From NCBI GenBank assembly GCA_934255435.1, contig CAKQNZ010000027.1, forward strand, positions 1 to 17,664: DNA of 17,664 nucleotides, written 5' to 3'. Positions within the stretch are counted from its first letter, which is position 1. Every line of letters begins with the position of its first letter. A model generated the notes under the pieces. That model had not been told where the DNA came from, did no database searches, and saw only the letters and a list, made by a program, of their open reading frames with translations. The position numbers and the translations under genes are program-made. Shown one piece after another: positions 1-6,711 of the stretch. This stretch comes from an uncultured Clostridia bacterium (GTDB lineage Bacteria; Bacillota; Clostridia; Peptostreptococcales; Anaerovoracaceae).

Positions 1-1684
1 CCTTAAGACTGTGAAACTGCCGGATGGTCTTGGCAGAATAAGTGCCAGAGCTTTCAAAGACTGCAGTGCCCTTAAAAATATATGCATATCATCAGGCGTT
101 ACATCTATAGGTGCAGAGGCATTTTCGGGATGCAAGGCACTAAATGGAGGTATCATTACAGTGAAAGCTGTTACACCGCCTGACGTGACAGTGTATCCGG
201 ATGATGCTTTTGCAGGAATAAAACCTGCTGAAATAAAAGTTCCGTATGGATGCGGCAATGATTATAAAAAAGATGCTTACTGGAAGAAGTTCAATATCGC
301 AGCAGATCAGACTGAGGAAAAGCTGAATGTGGAAGTTTCGCATACAGGAGGACTGCAGGAAGCTGCAGAAGCTGCTATAGCGTCAGGCACGGGAGGTTCT
401 GAGGCCGATGTGGACACACTTGTTATAAAGACAGCTGATGGTGCGGTGCTGAACTATGCACAGGATATCCCGTATCTTCAGAAAAACTTTATGAATGCAA
501 CTACCGTTGATCTGTCGGATGCAGTGATCGAAGACAATAAATTCAAAAGCAATGTTTTTAAAAACAGAAAAAATCTCAAGAAGATGAGACTGCATGAGGA
601 TATTATCAATGTGGCAGGGAATTCATTCGCAGGATGCTCGAATCTCAGCGATATTATTCTTCCTGCGGGTCTTCAGAAATTAGGCGGCAGTGCATTTTCG
701 GGCTGCAGGAAATTGAAATTTGTCATCCTCGATGCTGAGCAGCCGCCGATGTTCGACGGATCTGTGTTCGAAGACACTGTCAGAAAGATCGCTGTACCTG
801 CATCATCGGTGGAAAAATATAGAGACAATGAAGCATGGCATCAGTACGATATCATATCACAGATACAGATATCGCTGGATAAAGCTGAGGCTTCTGTCGA
901 AATATCGAAGACTGTCAACATTAATGCTGATGTGCTGGTTTATGGCAACTGCAGTGAAACAGTGATGTGGGAATCATCAGATCCTGCAGTGGCTAAGGTA
1001 GGCAGAAGCATTGGCAAATCCATCACGGTGACAGGTGTTAAGGCGGGGACAGCTGTAATAACAGCCAGTGATGTATCAGGCAGCATCCAGGCATCCTGCA
1101 AAGTGACTGTGAAGAAGATGGATGCGCCGGGCAGCTTTAAGGCTGCGTCAGCTGCATACAATCAGATCAGGGTATCATGGAACGGAGTTTCCGGAGCTGC
1201 CGGTTACGAAGTGTTCTACAGCACATCGAAGAGCGGTTCCTATACAAAGAAAGCTACGCTGAAATCATCGGTACGCAGCTACACCTTCACAGGTCTGACA
1301 ACAGGAAAGACATATTACTTCAAAGTCAGAGGTTACAAGGTGGAAAGCGATTCCACAAGATACGCCGGGGATTATACAGCTGTGAAGTCTGCGAAACCTG
1401 TACCGTCAAAACAGACAGCCTTCAAAGTCAAGGCAGGAAAGAGATCATTCACCGCCAGCTGGAAGAAAGTCAGCGGGGCATCAGGATACACTGTATACTA
1501 CTCCACTAAGAAGACCTCTGGCTTCAAAAGCAAGACAGTGAAAGGCAACTCAAAGGTCAGATACACTGTGAAGAGCCTGAAAAAAGGAAAGACATACTAT
1601 GTCAAGTCAAGAGCTTACAGAACAGTGAACGGAAAGAAAGTCTACGGACCATACACGTCCTTAGTCAGAGTTAAAGCAAAATAG
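1..1684 (+). CDS. BspA-type LRR surface protein with Ig-like and Fn3 domains, 5' partial
   Basis: This is the C-terminal part of a secreted or cell-surface protein. The reading frame is open from base 2 and the first visible residues already sit inside a leucine-rich repeat, so the true start and signal peptide lie upstream; the GTG at 11 is not a start. Visible repeats follow the BspA/LRR_5 pattern (I..xAFxxCxxL), for example ISARAFKDCSAL, IGAEAFSGCKAL and VAGNSFAGCSNL. From about residue 285 comes a bacterial Ig-like (Big_2-type) domain with WESSDPAVAKV and GTAVITASD. Two fibronectin type III domains follow (about 375-465 and 470-557), each with a W..VSGA.GY.V.YST core and a G.TYY.K.R strand. 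The tail is Lys-rich, with no LPxTG or membrane segment. Family members are adhesins or structural surface proteins in gut and oral anaerobes. The ligand here is unknown. Confidence 0.9.
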   Translation, partial: LKTVKLPDGLGRISARAFKDCSALKNICISSGVTSIGAEAFSGCKALNGGIITVKAVTPPDVTVYPDDAFAGIKPAEIKVPYGCGNDYKKDAYWKKFNIAADQTEEKLNVEVSHTGGLQEAAEAAIASGTGGSEADVDTLVIKTADGAVLNYAQDIPYLQKNFMNATTVDLSDAVIEDNKFKSNVFKNRKNLKKMRLHEDIINVAGNSFAGCSNLSDIILPAGLQKLGGSAFSGCRKLKFVILDAEQPPMFDGSVFEDTVRKIAVPASSVEKYRDNEAWHQYDIISQIQISLDKAEASVEISKTVNINADVLVYGNCSETVMWESSDPAVAKVGRSIGKSITVTGVKAGTAVITASDVSGSIQASCKVTVKKMDAPGSFKAASAAYNQIRVSWNGVSGAAGYEVFYSTSKSGSYTKKATLKSSVRSYTFTGLTTGKTYYFKVRGYKVESDSTRYAGDYTAVKSAKPVPSKQTAFKVKAGKRSFTASWKKVSGASGYTVYYSTKKTSGFKSKTVKGNSKVRYTVKSLKKGKTYYVKSRAYRTVNGKKVYGPYTSLVRVKAK

Positions 1685-1697
1685 AATGAAGACAAAG

Positions 1698-1742
1698 CAG
1701 CCGGAACAGATCAGATACAGATCTGTCGTCCGGCTGTTTTTT
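1698..1742 (+). terminator. Rho-independent terminator of the LRR gene
   Basis: Arms CAGCCGGA (1698-1705) and TCCGGCTG (1729-1736) pair perfectly. An inner ACAGATC/GATCTGT pair extends the stem across a 2-nt bulge, and TTTTTT (1737-1742) follows. It lies 13 bases after the stop of the LRR gene. On the other strand only a weak CTTTGTCTT tract follows the stem, so it may be a poor terminator for the facing minus-strand gene ending at 1785. Confidence 0.9.
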
Positions 1743-1770
1743 GATGAAAACTTTATGCTGCGATCGAGGC
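1741..1770. repeat. Left copy of imperfect 30-bp direct repeat flanking the HTH-DUF3990 cassette
   Basis: Bases 1741-1770 and 3325-3354 match at about 22 of 30 positions without gaps. Both begin TTGAT, contain AAA, and end in the identical 11 bases GCGATCGAGGC. This copy sits between the LRR-gene terminator and the 3' end of the minus-strand cassette. The pair could mark ends of an inserted segment. The match is imperfect and could be chance. Confidence 0.4.
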
Positions 1771-1784
1771 CTGTGCAGTACGTC

Positions 1785-2306
1785 TCAGGGTGTGTCCTGC
1801 GGATCGTGAGTGCTTTCGCTGATTTTTCCGGTCCGTATCCTTCGGAATATTTCGTACTGTCGTTTCAGTTCAAGCGTTTCGTCCGTGAACATCCCCTTGG
1901 CTTCGAGTATCCTCTCGATGGCCTGGGACGGATCCAGTGTGTGATATGGCAGGAACAAGTCACGCAGTTCTTTGGGTTTTACGATTTTATAGACCTGAGA
2001 TGATGTGAGTTCGTAGCTGAATGCGAAATATCTGTAGATATACCCGATCCAGTACATTTCGTCATGAGTGTATTTTACAGTCCCGTAATCCGTGACGCCG
2101 TACTCTTCGTCCACCAGCGCCAGGATATCATTTGCCTGAAGGTTACTTTCAAGTATAGAGCCATCATCAAGCCTCCGTGCTATCTCACTTCTCATAAAAC
2201 GTCTGATGAATATCTCAGAACTCGAATCCATTCTGTCGATGGAGTTTTCGAATGCAGATGCCTGAAGTTCGCACAAAAGTACACCATCTTTATTTATTTT
2301 CTTCAT
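1785..2306 (-). CDS. Conserved small partner of the HTH-DUF3990 protein (antitoxin-like, function unknown)
   Basis: A 173-aa soluble, charged protein with no signal peptide or membrane segment. The central part (about residues 30-140) has conserved-looking text, IFIRRFMRSEIARRLDDG, then DYGTVKYTHDEMYWIGYIYR, then YKIVKPKELRDLFLPYHTLD and PSQAIERILEAK. From memory this resembles small Firmicute proteins encoded beside DUF3990 genes; I know no established function. The ATG at 2306 is preceded by an excellent ribosome site (GGAGGTGAT). The gene begins 21 bases after the stop of the HTH-DUF3990 gene on the same strand, so the two form an operon. By position and size it could be the antitoxin or partner subunit. 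That role is inferred from context only. Confidence 0.72.
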   Translation of the reverse strand: MKKINKDGVLLCELQASAFENSIDRMDSSSEIFIRRFMRSEIARRLDDGSILESNLQANDILALVDEEYGVTDYGTVKYTHDEMYWIGYIYRYFAFSYELTSSQVYKIVKPKELRDLFLPYHTLDPSQAIERILEAKGMFTDETLELKRQYEIFRRIRTGKISESTHDPQDTP

Positions 2307-2327
2307 ATACAGATCACCTCCGTCTGC

Positions 2328-3182
2328 TTATATAAGGATCTCATCTATATAAAGGCCTTTACCTCGGTATTGTTTTCGTGCCAGTTTCACTTTGTTGTCT
2401 CCGAGCTCTGCACCTTCAAGGCGTACATTTTTATAATATTCCCGTTCGCTGTCTGAAATATAACAGCGCTCGATAAGTTTTGCATGGGATACTGCTTTTT
2501 CGCTTATAAAAATATACTGCATGCCCAGATTTGTTGCTGCAAGACAGTGCTTGCACTGCTCGTCTGTGATCTCTCCGTAAATAAATGAGTTGATGATCTG
2601 AAACATACGGTTATCTGCTATAGGGGCGATGATGTAATCGCAGTCACGTGACTGCCGTGTAAGTTCTTTTACAGTCGGGTGTTCTTTATATTCATCAAGA
2701 GCGCCTCTGTAGTATGCGATCGTCAGCATCCATTCCTGATCGACTTTGTATTTCCTGCATTTCAGATCATGGTCATCGAAACAGATATAATATACAGATG
2801 AATGATCGAATCCTGATACGAATGATACTGCCTGTTCGTAACTTTCCCCTGTATAGAAGCCAGGCCCGAAGTCATTGTTATGCCTGCCTCTGTGAATGTC
2901 TATGTCTCCGTCTATCTCGCTTTTTGAACCATGAAAAAGCAGTTTTTCATTTTTTTCAAGATCGTCTCTCCACAGCATTTCTTTAAGTTTGTTTATCTTT
3001 ATATTTCTATCAAATGCAAAAGTATATACATTTGCCAGAAATTTTGCTGATGGTTTTGTTTTTCCAAGCTCATTTCTTGAAACTGTTACCTGCTCCACAC
3101 CGAGTTGTCTGGCAAACTCGCTTTGGGAAAGGCCTGATATCTCCCGGATCGATTTCAGATCCTCTGCGAAATTATAGTTCAT
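2328..3182 (-). CDS. XRE-type HTH fused to DUF3990-like (probable ADP-ribosyltransferase-fold) protein
   Basis: The protein is 284 aa from the ATG at 3182. That start is chosen because GAGGTG lies 6 bases before it; the in-frame GTG at 3191 is itself part of that ribosome site. Residues about 5-60 are a Cro/C1-type DNA-binding domain (IREISGLSQSEFARQLGVEQ, then VTVSRNELGKTKPS). Residues about 75-235 resemble DUF3990: LLFHGSKSE, then NNDFGPGFYTGESYEQAVSF and DCDYIIAPIADNRMF. The FHGS and GFYTG motifs match the His and Tyr positions of ADP-ribosyltransferase folds, so NAD-dependent modification is a reasonable but unproven guess. The HTH and the twin palindromes at its promoter suggest autoregulation. 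It is first in a two-gene operon with the 173-aa partner. GC is lower than in the operons to the right, which fits horizontal acquisition. Confidence 0.82.
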   Translation of the reverse strand: MNYNFAEDLKSIREISGLSQSEFARQLGVEQVTVSRNELGKTKPSAKFLANVYTFAFDRNIKINKLKEMLWRDDLEKNEKLLFHGSKSEIDGDIDIHRGRHNNDFGPGFYTGESYEQAVSFVSGFDHSSVYYICFDDHDLKCRKYKVDQEWMLTIAYYRGALDEYKEHPTVKELTRQSRDCDYIIAPIADNRMFQIINSFIYGEITDEQCKHCLAATNLGMQYIFISEKAVSHAKLIERCYISDSEREYYKNVRLEGAELGDNKVKLARKQYRGKGLYIDEILI

Positions 3183-3194
3183 ATCTGTCACCTC

Positions 3195-3267
3195 AAACTT
3201 ATTTATACCATATTACTTAAAAAAGTTCAAGATAAACTTATTTATATTATATTACTTAAATAAGTTT
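3195..3267. promoter_or_regulatory. Twin 33-bp palindromic repeats, probable operator of the HTH-DUF3990 operon
   Basis: Two copies of a 33-bp unit lie at 3195-3227 and 3234-3266, 39 bp apart, identical at 30 of 33 positions. Each has AAACTTATTTA on the left and a TAAA-AAGTT arm on the right. In the distal copy the 11-bp arms (3234-3244 and 3257-3267) are perfect inverted repeats around a 12-bp spacer. The proximal copy covers the -10 and spacer of the minus-strand promoter. This is the layout expected for dimeric repressor binding, most likely by the HTH protein encoded next to it. Confidence 0.75.
3202..3230 (-). promoter_or_regulatory. Sigma-70-type promoter of the HTH-DUF3990 operon
   Basis: On the minus strand TTGAAC (3230-3225) and TATAAA (3207-3202) are separated by exactly 17 bases. 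Transcription would start near 3195, leaving a short leader of about a dozen bases that carries the GAGGTG ribosome site before the ATG at 3182. The promoter is embedded in the proximal palindrome. Confidence 0.7.
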
Positions 3268-3324
3268 TACGGAAGCCAGAATGGGGAAGATGTGGTAAAG
3301 AGCTGCCTGTCGGCTGACTGCATT

Positions 3325-3354
3325 TTGATAAAAGTTCCGTGCAGCGATCGAGGC
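3325..3354. repeat. Right copy of imperfect 30-bp direct repeat flanking the HTH-DUF3990 cassette
   Basis: This is the partner of the repeat at 1741-1770 (about 22 of 30 positions, ending in the same GCGATCGAGGC). It lies about 60 bp upstream of the operator, so the two copies bracket the whole two-gene cassette plus its promoter. It is a possible attachment-site or duplication scar; no integrase is present in the window. Confidence 0.4.
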
Positions 3355-3359
3355 GCTGC

Positions 3360-3510
3360 TCAATTTACTATAATGGTGTAGTTGGTATTTTTTTCTTTTC
3401 CGTTCTGCTTCAGCAGGTTGGCGTTCACCATTTTTCTGATGACTCTGGAATTTGCAGCAAATTGTGTCAATCAGGTTAGATACATCGATGTGTTTTACAC
3501 GATTCGACAT
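3360..3510 (-). pseudogene. Possible remnant of a winged-helix C-terminus in an otherwise gene-free stretch
   Basis: The stretch 3268-3609 carries no convincing intact gene. On the minus strand, 3470-3360 encodes a 36-codon tail reading LTQFAANSRVIRKMVNANLL then KQNGKEKNTNYTIIVN and a TGA stop. Its shape (helix, turn, helix, then an NxNYTI strand) resembles the C-terminal winged helix of AlbA/RecG-like or Fic-associated regulators. It has no start of its own and is blocked upstream by a TGA. A second frame, beginning MSNRVKHIDVSNLIDTI at 3510, would join it by a frameshift. It could equally be chance. Elsewhere in the stretch I see only a small TGTTGT/ACAACA hairpin at 3546-3561. Confidence 0.22.
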
Positions 3511-3609
3511 GATATCTTTCTGATATATTCTTCATTTTCAGAAAATGTTGTCGAAACAACAGACAGGCCTGCTGCATTGTGGTATAGTACCTGTATAACT
3601 AAAAAACGA

Positions 3610-3638
3610 TTGTAAATGATGTGTTTTGAGATTATAAT
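3610..3638 (+). promoter_or_regulatory. Sigma-70-type promoter for the riboswitch operon
   Basis: TTGTAA (3610-3615) and TATAAT (3633-3638) are spaced by 17 bases. A second overlapping TATAAT lies at 3639-3644. Transcription starting near 3645 would produce a leader of about 240 bases containing the complete riboswitch and its terminator before the ATG at 3885. Confidence 0.75.
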
Positions 3639-3671
3639 TATAATGTATACTTTGTATGCGTACAACAAAAT

Positions 3672-3780
3672 GAATATATTCCGAACGCGGCCGCCTAAGG
3701 GTCATTCAGCCTATGGCCAAGCGTCTGTGGGTAGTACCGGAAACAGTGCTGCCTCCCGTGATTTGGAAAGGAATGATGTA
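3672..3780 (+). ncRNA. Moco/Tuco-family riboswitch aptamer (molybdenum or tungsten cofactor)
   Basis: Visible elements, in order: basal helix ATTCC/GGAAT (3678-3682 with 3770-3774); helix ACGC/GCGT (3685-3688 with 3721-3724); and inside it the canonical 11-nt tetraloop receptor CCTAAG (3694-3699) and TATGG (3712-3716), closed by GGT/GCC. A second long hairpin (3731-3739 with 3744-3752, one mismatch) is capped by the GAAA loop at 3740-3743. Conserved-looking GCCTCCC (3751-3757) and GGAAAGGAAT follow. A GNRA loop docking into this receptor is a known trait of the Moco RNA motif, and the segment text matches that family as I remember it. A separate extra P3-like hairpin is not evident, which could favour the tungsten-cofactor variant; this is tentative. 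The adjacent FecBCD-type importer fits Mo/W control. No B12-box is present, so it is not a cobalamin switch. Confidence 0.8.
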
Positions 3781-3821
3781 TCGGATATCACTCCTTCTGA
3801 CCTCAGAAGGAGTTTTATTTT
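3768..3821 (+). terminator. Riboswitch expression platform: antiterminator and intrinsic terminator
   Basis: The terminator has arms CTCCTTCTGA (3791-3800) and TCAGAAGGAG (3803-3812), extended by A3790/T3813, followed by TTTTATTTT (3813-3821). An alternative helix pairs AAGGAATGAT (3768-3777) with ATCACTCCTT (3787-3796) at 9 of 10 positions. This antiterminator uses both the 3' strand of the aptamer's basal helix and the 5' arm of the terminator, so the two folds exclude each other. Ligand binding should stabilise the basal helix, free the terminator arm and stop transcription: an OFF switch. Confidence 0.85.
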
Positions 3822-3884
3822 GATATGCGTTCCTTATTTTTGTACCCGTAGAAGATAGCATCCGCAGACGAGAAGGAGAAGAAC

Positions 3885-4790
3885 ATGAGGATATACATAT
3901 GCGTCGATGACACCGATGATCTGACGAAAAGCACGAGTACCGGCAAGATAGCCGATATGATAGGCAGGGCGATAACGAAGAAATACGGCGGCAGGGTAGA
4001 CAAGGGCGTTACCCGCCATCAGCTGCTGATACATGAGGATATAGAATACACCTCCCACAACAGCTCCATGTGCATGGTAATAGACATCGAAGGTGCGACA
4101 GTCGAACAGATGAAAGAGACTGCCGAGGAGGTTTTGCGTGAGAATATGGCGGAAAGTTCCGATCCGGGACTCTGCTTCTGCAGGATGGATCAGCTCAAGG
4201 AACCGCAGCTTCTCATAGCCTACGGCAAGCGTGCCCAGAAGGAAGTCATAAAGAAGGAAGAAGCATACGCCCTGGCGAAACAGATCGGTGGCACAGTACT
4301 CGAAGAATACGGCGGTACGGGCATCGGCGTCATCGGAGCTCTGGCAGGGATAGGCCTGAGACTGTCCGGCAGCGACGGAGTCTTCCGTGGAGGCAAAGGC
4401 ATTGCTGAAGCCGGGGAGACGCATACTGTGGCAGAATGGAAGGAAAAGAGCAGGATAGAGCAGATAATAGATTTCGGCAGCGGCATGGTGCTGCCTGACG
4501 ATACGAAGGTAACGGTGGGCGATCAGATGAAGACTTGTCTTGTGGATCACAAAGTCAGCCTGGTGTGCAAGCCGGAAGGCAGCGGCTACAGAGTCTGCAG
4601 GAAAAAAGAACTCTATGAAGGCGACCGCCGCATCACTGAATGGACGACAGCCTGCGATGATTTCCAGCAGGACAATGATATAGAAGAATGTTATGATGAT
4701 ACTGAAAAGGCATGTTTCAACTGCCTGTACAGGAGATGGACAGCTGACGGGTTCACATGCGTCAGAGAAAAGGCTGCGCAGGGAAGATAG
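3885..4790 (+). CDS. TiaS-like (tRNA-Ile2 agmatinylcytidine synthetase family) protein
   Basis: A 301-aa soluble protein resembling archaeal TiaS, which conjugates agmatine to a tRNA cytidine using ATP. Shared features are ICVDDTDD at the N-terminus, then VTRHQLLIHEDIEYTSHNSS, then the glycine-rich GGTGIGVIGALAGIGLRLSG stretch (about residues 143-170). The C-terminus has five cysteines (about C257, C269, C277, C280, C292, including CFNC), suggesting a zinc or iron-sulfur site. Archaeal TiaS is longer, so nucleic-acid domains appear reduced. The ATG follows a good AAGGAG site. It is the first gene after the Mo/W-type riboswitch and lies 24 bp before the permease gene. Bacteria normally modify this tRNA with TilS, so a different role, perhaps a nucleotide-dependent step linked to the imported metal or its cofactor, is plausible. 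The substrate is unknown. Confidence 0.8.
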   Translation: MRIYICVDDTDDLTKSTSTGKIADMIGRAITKKYGGRVDKGVTRHQLLIHEDIEYTSHNSSMCMVIDIEGATVEQMKETAEEVLRENMAESSDPGLCFCRMDQLKEPQLLIAYGKRAQKEVIKKEEAYALAKQIGGTVLEEYGGTGIGVIGALAGIGLRLSGSDGVFRGGKGIAEAGETHTVAEWKEKSRIEQIIDFGSGMVLPDDTKVTVGDQMKTCLVDHKVSLVCKPEGSGYRVCRKKELYEGDRRITEWTTACDDFQQDNDIEECYDDTEKACFNCLYRRWTADGFTCVREKAAQGR

Positions 4791-4814
4791 TATGCAGCAG
4801 ACAGGAGGTATCTT

Positions 4815-5840
4815 GTGACAACGGAGCACAGGAAAAACCACAATTTCATAAGGATAATCGTGCTTGTCTGTATGCCGCTGGTGTTTTTCTGCGGATGTAT
4901 GTGTGTCGGAAGATTTTCCGTGAGTCCGGCAGACGTGATAAAGAGCATAGCGCAGCTTGTTACAGGCAGCGACTTCGGAGTCAGCAGTACTGTATACGGC
5001 GTAGTGGTGAACCTGCGGCTGCAGCGGGCGGTGCAGGGACTTCTGACAGGAGCCAGCCTTGCAGTAAGCGGAGCGTGTTTTCAGGGACTTTTCAGGAATC
5101 CTCTTGTTTCCAGCGGCATGCTGGGCGTATCAAACGGCGCAGGCTTCGGCGCTGCGCTTTCCATAATCATATTCAACAGCATGGTGATGACGTCGGTATT
5201 TTCCTTTGCCTTCGGTATACTGGCAGTGATACTGTCATATTTTGTTGGAAAGATCAGCGGAGGCAATCCGACTATAACGCTGGTGCTGGGCGGAACCATA
5301 GTCCAGTCCATATTCTCGGCGCTGCTGTCACTGATAAAGTATGTGGCAGACCCCTACAGCCAGCTGCCTGCCATAACTTTCTGGCTCATGGGCGGCATGG
5401 GTTCCACCGAGACGAAGACTCTCATATATTCATCGGTGCCTATGCTCATCGGTATAGCAGGCATGATGCTGATGCGCTGGCGGCTCAACGTGCTTTCCAT
5501 GGGCGACAGAGAAGCCAGGACACTGGGTATCGACGTGGGGCTCAACAAGGCTGTGATAATAGCTTTCGCTACGCTGGCAACGGCAGGAGCTGTATGCGTC
5601 AGCGGCGTGGTAGGCTGGGTAGGCCTCGTGGTGCCTCATATGTGCAGGATGATAATAGGTGCGGACAACAAATGGCTGCTGCCGGCATCGGTATCTGCAG
5701 GAGCGTGCTTTATGATTTTCGTGGATACCCTGTGCAGGACAGTGACAGGTGCTGAGATACCGCTGGGTATAGTGACGGCTATCGTTGGCGGACCTTTCTT
5801 CATATATCTGCTGAAAAAGACAAAAGGGGGCGGATGGTGA
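4815..5840 (+). CDS. FecCD/BtuC-type ABC importer permease (probable molybdate/tungstate)
   Basis: A 341-aa polytopic membrane protein of the FecCD family with about ten predicted membrane helices. Hallmarks are GASLAVSGACFQGLFRNPLV (near residue 77), the cytoplasmic coupling segment LSMGDREARTLGIDVGLNK, and the C-terminal GLVVPHMCRMIIG and IPLGIVTAIVGGPFFIYLLK. It forms the membrane channel with the ATPase encoded next. The GTG start at 4815 is supported by AGGAGG at 4803-4808, six bases upstream; no better ATG fits. FecCD permeases carry siderophores, heme, cobalamin or, in MolB-like members, molybdate and tungstate. The upstream Moco-family riboswitch argues for the last group. Sequence alone does not fix the substrate. 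Confidence 0.9.
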   Translation: MTTEHRKNHNFIRIIVLVCMPLVFFCGCMCVGRFSVSPADVIKSIAQLVTGSDFGVSSTVYGVVVNLRLQRAVQGLLTGASLAVSGACFQGLFRNPLVSSGMLGVSNGAGFGAALSIIIFNSMVMTSVFSFAFGILAVILSYFVGKISGGNPTITLVLGGTIVQSIFSALLSLIKYVADPYSQLPAITFWLMGGMGSTETKTLIYSSVPMLIGIAGMMLMRWRLNVLSMGDREARTLGIDVGLNKAVIIAFATLATAGAVCVSGVVGWVGLVVPHMCRMIIGADNKWLLPASVSAGACFMIFVDTLCRTVTGAEIPLGIVTAIVGGPFFIYLLKKTKGGGW

Positions 5841-5841
5841 T

Positions 5842-6663
5842 ATGACAGACAAAAAGATACTGGAAGTCAGAGACGCCGCCTTTTCATACGACGGCAGCAG
5901 GATGATATTCGAAAACGTAAATCTGTCGGTGGACAGAGGCGAAGTCCTTTGCATAGTAGGCCCAAACGGATGTGGAAAATCCACGCTGATAGACTGCATA
6001 CTGGGACTGCAGAAGCCGGGACACGGCAGCATCTTGGCAGAAGGCAGAGACATCAGGACAATGAAAGCCAGGGAGCTGGCGGAGCATGTGGCATATGTGC
6101 CTCAGGGACACAAGACTACATTCGGGTATACGGTACTCGATGTAGTCACCATGGGCCGGACATATGCGGCAAGGATGTTTTCTCCGCCGGGAGAAAAAGA
6201 AAAGGATATCGCAAGGGACGCCCTCAGGCAGGTTGGACTTTCCGGTTTCGAAGACCGTCAGTATACGCAGCTGTCAGGAGGCGAGCTGCAGCTTGTGATA
6301 ATAGCCAGGGCCGTAGCTCAGCAGTCAGGACTGCTGGTAATGGACGAACCGACGGCGCACCTGGATTTCACCCATGAGATGAGGGTCATGGAGGTCATCA
6401 CGGAGCTTGTGAAGGAACGAAAACTTTCCGTGATAATGGCGACACATTTCCTGAACCAGGCCTATTATCTGGAAAATGCAGGAGTGCCGGTGAGGGTGGC
6501 TCTGGCATCAGGAAAGGGATTCGCCAGGACAGGTACGCCATCGGAGGTACTGATACCGGAGGTCCTGGAAGAGACTTTCCAGATAGTGACGGAGATAGTG
6601 ACTGACCGTACAGGTCAGAGGAAATATATACTGCCGCTTTACAGGCAGAAACAGGAGTTGTAA
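5842..6663 (+). CDS. FecE/BtuD-type ABC transporter ATPase
   Basis: A 273-aa cytoplasmic ATPase that powers the importer. Walker A is GPNGCGKST (residues 40-48), the Q-loop glutamine is in VPQG (Q88), the signature is LSGGE (144-148), Walker B is LLVMDE (164-169) and the switch histidine is H202 in MATHF. All catalytic elements are intact and the length is typical. The start lies one base after the permease stop, with GGGGGCGG upstream, so translation is probably coupled. Confidence 0.95.
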   Translation: MTDKKILEVRDAAFSYDGSRMIFENVNLSVDRGEVLCIVGPNGCGKSTLIDCILGLQKPGHGSILAEGRDIRTMKARELAEHVAYVPQGHKTTFGYTVLDVVTMGRTYAARMFSPPGEKEKDIARDALRQVGLSGFEDRQYTQLSGGELQLVIIARAVAQQSGLLVMDEPTAHLDFTHEMRVMEVITELVKERKLSVIMATHFLNQAYYLENAGVPVRVALASGKGFARTGTPSEVLIPEVLEETFQIVTEIVTDRTGQRKYILPLYRQKQEL

Positions 6664-6711
6664 CAGATAACGGCAAAGACCGGGACGCGGGCTCAGGGTC
6701 CGGGAGGAAAA

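Noticed and set aside
3183..3191. GTG at 3191 as start of the HTH-DUF3990 gene
   Set aside because: The GTG is part of the GAGGTG ribosome site for the ATG at 3182 and has no site of its own.
3382..3615. 77-codon plus-strand frame in the gene-free stretch
   Set aside because: It has no ribosome site, is Phe-rich shadow sequence, and runs into the riboswitch operon promoter.
3672..3821. Cobalamin riboswitch upstream of a BtuCD-like transporter
   Set aside because: The B12-box GCCACTG is absent, and the helices, tetraloop and receptor fit the Moco-type motif instead.
3834..4841. 335-codon minus-strand frame opposite the TiaS-like gene
   Set aside because: It is antisense to a gene with clear family motifs and a ribosome site, covers the riboswitch-side leader, and its translation is Cys/His/Tyr-rich without domain sense.
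4757..5755. 332-codon plus-strand frame overlapping the permease gene
   Set aside because: Its translation is Arg/Gln/His-rich with no motif, whereas the overlapping frame gives a textbook FecCD permease with a good ribosome site.
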